From Carnegiea gigantea (taxonomy: Eukaryota > Streptophyta > Magnoliopsida > Caryophyllales > Cactaceae), in NCBI GenBank assembly GCA_029747015.1, contig JAKOGI010002486.1, forward strand, positions 1-64,000: 64,000 nt of DNA, written 5' to 3'. Positions 59,321 to 64,000 of this stretch are shown here, piece by piece. The translations under genes and the position numbers were made by a program. The notes beneath the pieces were generated by a model. That model worked only from the letters and a program-made list of their open reading frames with translations. It had not been told where the DNA came from and searched no databases. The first letter of the stretch is position 1, and each line of letters opens with the position of its first letter.

Positions 59321-59547
59321 CACCGGGACCACGTTCGCCGTGTGGCGTCACCGCCGACCACCACCTGTCGTCGGCGAGAGAAAGGGACGACGGGTCCCCT
59401 TAGCCCACGACAACCACTGCCAAAACTCCACCACCCATCACCCTCTACTGCTCACGGCCGAAAACCAACCCAAACCACGCGTCTCCGGCCTGGAACCGAC
59501 CACCCACGTGCAGGAATCCGGCAACCCACATCCCTCACGACCTCCTC

Positions 59548-59554
59548 TATAAAT
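59548..59554 (+). promoter_or_regulatory. TATA box in the solo LTR
   Basis: TATAAAT about 660 bp into the LTR. It could be the element's promoter. Confidence 0.5.
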
Positions 59555-62110
59555 TGGGAGTCAAATTGCGGCCCAAAACAGCTATAATCGCCACTCAGTC
59601 CAAACTAGGGTTTTAGGTTTAGTGAGTAGCTGACCTGGGGTTCGAGTTCAGGGGGATTAGGGCATGAGTTGCTACCAATTAAGTGGGAAATTAAGCAATT
59701 TCAAGTAAGTGTTTCTCCCCTCTTAAGCTATTACCATTTTCAAAAATGTTTTTCAGCAGATTGATGTTGCATGTCAGATTAGGGTTGGCTAAATTCGTTA
59801 GAAATGTCAAGAAGTGAATTATACATGTTTAGCTTTGATTCAATTAGTCAATTTATGCCTGAAATTCTAATTCGAAATGAATTATATATGTTTAGCTTCG
59901 AATCGAATCAATTTAGTTAACTTATGCATGAGATTTTAATTTGAAATGAATTATATATGTTTAGCTTCGATTCAAATTAATTTAGTTAATGTATGCCTGA
60001 GGTTTTAATTCGAACAGAGTCATGCATGTTTAACACCAATTTTAGTAAATTTAATTAATGCGTGCTTGAAGGGTCGACTTGAATAAGTAACTACGACACG
60101 ACAAATGATTGCCTAAAGTTGTATTATGCTTTAATGACATAAAAAAGGATTGAAGGATAACCTCGATTTAATAAACGGATACCATGAAACGCATTATGCT
60201 TGAAGGGGCCTAAATAGGTTCGATTAGTAATTTCGATGTAAATAACGAATGTTTGGATTCGCATTATGCATAAGCGACCTAAATGGGTTTACATAGTAAC
60301 ATTGATACGATAAATGAAACTTTAGAATCGTATGATGCCTAAATGACCCAATTAGCCTAAATTGTTAATCAATTTACGCCTAGATAGAAATTCGATTCAT
60401 GTTAATCTTTCATAGTATGAATATGCATGCTTAGTAAGCGCTCGAATCGTATTATGCCTAAATGGCCACATTAACTTAAGTAATGAACTGTTTCATGCTT
60501 AAATGGAGATCTAGTTCATGCTAAGTTGAATGACATAAGTAGGCCGGCTTGGTAACCATAATGTAGTAGACGAACACCGTGAGAATGTAAATGGCGTAAT
60601 AGGCCAAATGTAACATGAAGCCAACGCCTGTCCATTTAGTGAGTTATGCTTAGCTTTAGAATGGCATGTTTACGACTCCTAACTAACCTACATGAATGCA
60701 AATCACACCCCATGCTTCTTATTAAGTTTAGCCCGTATGAATGCTTACATGTATATATATACATATGTGCTTGGATATGACCGTTGGTTGCAGCGCTTGA
60801 CTAACTGTTAGTTAATTGATCGGTAAAGTTCAGCATTGGTAAGTTTATGTATCCCCTTTCAGTATATCATCATGATTAGGATGCTAGATTGTGAACTGAA
60901 ACCGAGATGGTAGTTGGATGGCTTGAGGAAGAACCATGAGTGGCTCGAGGTCCTTGTGGTACGGTGCTTATGAGGAGGGAGCCTGGGTTGTGAATTAACT
61001 GCAATCGTGTGGATTGCGAGGTCATGTGTGGTTCATTATGTTGTTGAAATGATTATGAAGTGCTTGAATGTGATACATGTGAATCCCCCTTTTTCTCTCA
61101 ATGTGCTACGTGCCATTATGTGAATAGTTCTCGAAATTCAGACATGTTTAAGAAGAATTTCTAAATGTATGTTTTCATGATTTCGAATGCTTTTAAGTAC
61201 TTACCAAATGTATAGTAGCTTATGAAAATGTTTGTAGCCTATAAGAAATCCTAAATCATCGAACTACTCAGTTAGTGACTCGATTGAATAGTCAATAGGT
61301 TTAGGGAGTTTAAAAGCAAGGTAAAAGTGAGTTCGAAAATGATTTTAAGACATCGATTTGTTTATGACCCCTCTTTATGTTTAAAGGAATTTAAACGACT
61401 TAAAAAGGGGCCATTTCAAGGCTAATTATGAAATTTAGCTGACTTGTATGCTAATTGCTTACTTCAGTCTCCATTGGGTTTTCGAGTTGAGAGCTAGTAA
61501 ATCCATTATGTTTTTAAGAAACGTTTACGTTGAAAGTTTACAAAGGAACCTTATTTGCCTTATAAACGAGTCAAGAACTTTAAGTTTTTGGAAAATAGCA
61601 AGTTTGGGAACGTTTTAAACCTTTAGCTTATTTATTCCCCCTTCTTGAGTTTTAAAAAAGGATTGAAAGGAGTTATGGAATGACAACTGAAGTTTTTAAT
61701 ACGAATCTAATTTGAGTTACGCGCTAACTAAGTGTTTAAGTTCTAAATGGGTTCTTTTCATGAATTAGCAAACTCAGTATGTTTATACGAAGCTTTTAAG
61801 TTAGAAATGAAGTCGCTTTACGAACCAGTAAACGTATTACGTTTATCAGAAGCTTTTAAAGTTAAAAATAAAATCGTATCATGAGTGGCACGTTTATAAG
61901 AAGTTTTTAAGCTCTAAATGAAATGAGCTATAAGCATTTAGAAAGATTATGGCAGTTTTGTTTAAAAAGCGAGTTTTCAACAAGTAAGCATTTGAAACAG
62001 AGAAATGAAATATGTCCTTAAATACTAAAAATGTGCTAAGAAGTTGGCCAGAGGGCGAAAACTAGACGCAAAAGGGCGTGAACTGTTTCCCCCTAAGATA
62101 AGTAAGTTAG

Positions 62111-62395
62111 GAACTGGAATCAAGATACGAGGTATCTTGGTGTGAGCTGTTCCTGGAAACTGGACGCAAGATATGAATTATCTTGGCGTGAGCTGTTTCC
62201 CCTAAAGAAAAGTTAGGAACTGGACTCAAGATACGAGGTATCTTGGTTTGAGTTGTTCCTGGGAACTGGACTCAAGATATGAATTATCTTGGTGTGAGCT
62301 GTTCCCTAGATAAGTTATGATGTGTGACGCATAAGAAAACCTTGAGGGGAACTGGACTTAGGATATGATTATCCTGGTGTGAACTGTTGCCCCGC
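62111..62395. repeat. Tandem palindromic repeats inside the solo LTR
   Basis: Five copies of an approximately 45-60-bp unit beginning GAACTGGACTCAAGATA and ending TCTTGGTGTGAGCTGTT. Each contains a small inverted repeat such as AAGATAC-GAG-GTATCTT or AAGATA-TGAAT-TATCTT. Two unit types alternate, giving a period of about 106 bp. Confidence 0.85.
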
Positions 62396-63737
62396 AGAGG
62401 ACTGTATCGAGGTTAGAGTTGCTCTACTAAGACGCGTTTTGGCCAAAAGTTAAGTACGTATACCCCGGGGATAACGTAAGTTGTGAGTATAATCTCATTT
62501 AGCCAGCACAATAAGATGTTTTTATACTATGAGTAAGTTTCTAGTAAGTAAGAAAAGAAGTTGGCATTTCGCCATTTTAAGTATTTCAGAAAAGAAAGAT
62601 TTATAAGGGCCATTACGAGGCCATATTCTTCCCATATCTTATGAGTAAGCTCCCAAGTATGGTTTAAATGAAGTTTCAAATGAGTAACGTTATATCCCAG
62701 TAATGCATCGGGCTTTTAATCTTTTCAATATGCATATCCCATGAAAGAATGTTTCCTGCCAAGTCTTCCTTGCTAATTTGGATGTTTTGAGAACTTTTAG
62801 CAAGAATTATAAGCTTCAAAGATGTTGGCGTGATTTATAAACCATTCTTAGAATATATGAGGAGTCACTATGGTTTCAAAAGTATGTTTGGAAGCTTCAT
62901 ACTCAATCCTTGTTGCTTGTTTGATTACGTGCCTACTGTTTGTTAGTGGGAAAGCTTGCCCTTCTTGGGCCTAGAAATGAGTTAAAGGGTTAGAATGAAG
63001 TTTTAAGGATGGTGATCTTTCCTTGAGTATTTTCATTGTCTAATATGATAGTAAAGTATGAATGCGTGATATATGATTAGTAAAGATATTACTACCTGCA
63101 ACGGTTTTGCTTTTAAGGGGGTTGGGGGACACTCATTGAGCGTGTGATTGCTCATCTCACTACTCTTTCCCCTTTTCCCCAAGTTTTCTTTGTGATAGGT
63201 GAAAGTTAAGCCTCTTATGCAGAGTTGAAGTTTGCCCTTGATTGAAAAAGAGTCATATGTGCCTACTTATGTTCTTAATGAAGCGATGTACAGTATTCTT
63301 AGTTTATAAACGTCTGTAAACAATTATGGTAGTTCATGTAATGCATATGGTATAAAGGTCACTCTGTATGGCCGTATGAGCCAACCATCTAAATAGTTAG
63401 ATGCCTTCTCTTTTAAAGTTAGTTATGTTTTGGGATGTAAACCTCAATACTCCGGTTGTGTGAACCGTTGAGTTGTATCTTTCATTTATTCCTTATTAAT
63501 GAACTACTCTATTTGGTGTACTCCAGGTGGGTGGCTCGTTGAGTTATGAACTCCGGCGTGTGGCCGTTGAGTTTCTTTTAATGTTTTGTGCTTCCGTTGA
63601 TTACAGGGACTTATTGCAAGGCTTTTAGCCTGGAAACGGTCAGTTTTTAGGGGAAACTCTATCCGTTTCGCCCCAGAAATTTGCGTAAGAAGTTAAGAAA
63701 ATGTAACGCTTCCGGCGTAGGGGCTGGGGGTGTTACA

Positions 63738-64000
63738 CATTCTTTTCCAAGGCTTTGATTCTTCTGCCATAGCTTCCCTGCACCTTTCATCTTGTACTGC
63801 TTCATGATAAAATCTAGGTTCTACAACCTTAGTAATAACAGCTAAAAGTCACTGATGAGATGGACAAAAATTTGTACACGTGACATAAATCTGTAAATGA
63901 TAATGCATACCTGAGCATTCCTTTTGGGGAGGTGCAACAGTAGAGATGGGGTCTTGGGATCGGGCATTGCAACAAAAATAACCATCAAAACGGGTCAACG
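63738..64000 (-). pseudogene. C4 reverse transcriptase N-terminus and linker
   Basis: Minus strand after the solo LTR reads YHEAVQDERCREAMAEE, the start of the copia RT region. A one-base shift follows before the LTR junction. 63806-63975 is related to 250-420 at the other end of the window. The gene continues beyond the window. Confidence 0.75.

Larger units (their letters stand above)
58885..63737 (+). mobile_element. Solo LTR, 4853 bp, probably Tekay/Del-type Ty3/gypsy
   Basis: Starts TGTAAGGCCCGCC and ends GGGGGTGTTACA, with inverted TGTAA/TTACA ends and CATTC on both sides. There is no second copy of the start inside, and no primer site or pol sequence, so it is a single LTR left after recombination. 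The large size and TGTAA-CCC ends recall Tekay/Del chromoviruses, which is inference; Ogre-type LTRs are the alternative. Orientation is taken from the TATA box and is tentative. Confidence 0.8.
57094..64000 (-). mobile_element. Copia C4, interrupted by a solo LTR and cut by the window end
   Basis: Minus-strand copia with 3' LTR, RNase H and RT at 57437-58884, resuming at 63738 and running off the window. The insertion at 58885-63737 splits the RT between KNE and TWT. It is of the same family as C2 and C3 by its RT and RNase H words. Confidence 0.9.

Noticed and set aside
59153..59587. 144- and 110-codon Pro/Ser/Arg-rich open frames
   Set aside because: They lie in the CT- and GC-rich leader of a solo LTR, are low-complexity and overlap each other in different frames.
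58885..63737. Full-length LTR retrotransposon with two LTRs
   Set aside because: The start sequence is not repeated internally, and no primer site, polypurine tract or pol sequence was found.

Overview
This is a gene-poor, repeat-rich window of nuclear DNA from a flowering plant. The evidence is plant-type introns, Athila-like and copia LTR retrotransposons with tRNA-type primer sites, an L1 LINE, Helitrons, SINE-like sequences, a plant Ulp1-type gene and steroleosin (11-beta-HSD-like) exons. The species cannot be named from the sequence. No intact protein-coding gene, rRNA gene, tRNA gene or CRISPR array was found. Every recognisable gene is broken.

Layout. 1-420: compound microsatellite and a copia scrap. 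423-18131: an old Athila-type Ty3/gypsy element (called B) on the minus strand. Its 3' LTR was split by a second Athila-like element (called A, 839-6614, plus strand, TSD ATTTC). A has no pol genes, but carries one long reading frame with a CCHC knuckle and C-terminal hydrophobic segments. 18132-21240: degraded copia C3 (minus) with a 612-bp tandem duplication inside gag. 21897-25006: copia C1 with complete LTRs and TSD CTTAC but no reverse transcriptase. 25012-29090: no gene seen. 29092-30043: minus-strand 3' fragment of a steroleosin gene. 30239-35004: degraded copia C2, sitting in an array with 10-bp periodicity. About 36479-40660: minus-strand L1 LINE relic. 40677-41028: TA microsatellite. 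41176-41713: unidentified exon-like fragment. 42389-46915: minus-strand Ulp1-peptidase-like pseudogene. 47694-55864: plus-strand steroleosin pseudogene whose 6.3-kb first intron holds a Helitron inserted into another Helitron of the same family. 57094-64000: copia C4 (minus), interrupted by a 4853-bp solo LTR (58885-63737, TSD CATTC).

The two most unusual signals are in the second half. First, four introns of the Ulp1-like pseudogene each contain an array built on a GTGAGC core in the sense strand. Three of these arrays keep an exact 21-bp spacing. In three of the four introns the first core lies 44-46 bp after the real splice donor, so the arrays look like strings of decoy 5' splice sites. 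Second, the Helitron pair is a clean self-insertion: removing the inner copy (49600-51223) rejoins the outer copy at an A/T site and restores the sequence found at the matching place in the inner copy.

The two steroleosin copies point in opposite directions, 18 kb apart, and share 3' flanking sequence. They look like products of one duplication that decayed separately. The plus copy has lost its cofactor glycine, the NNAG segment, the catalytic tyrosine and a conserved tryptophan.
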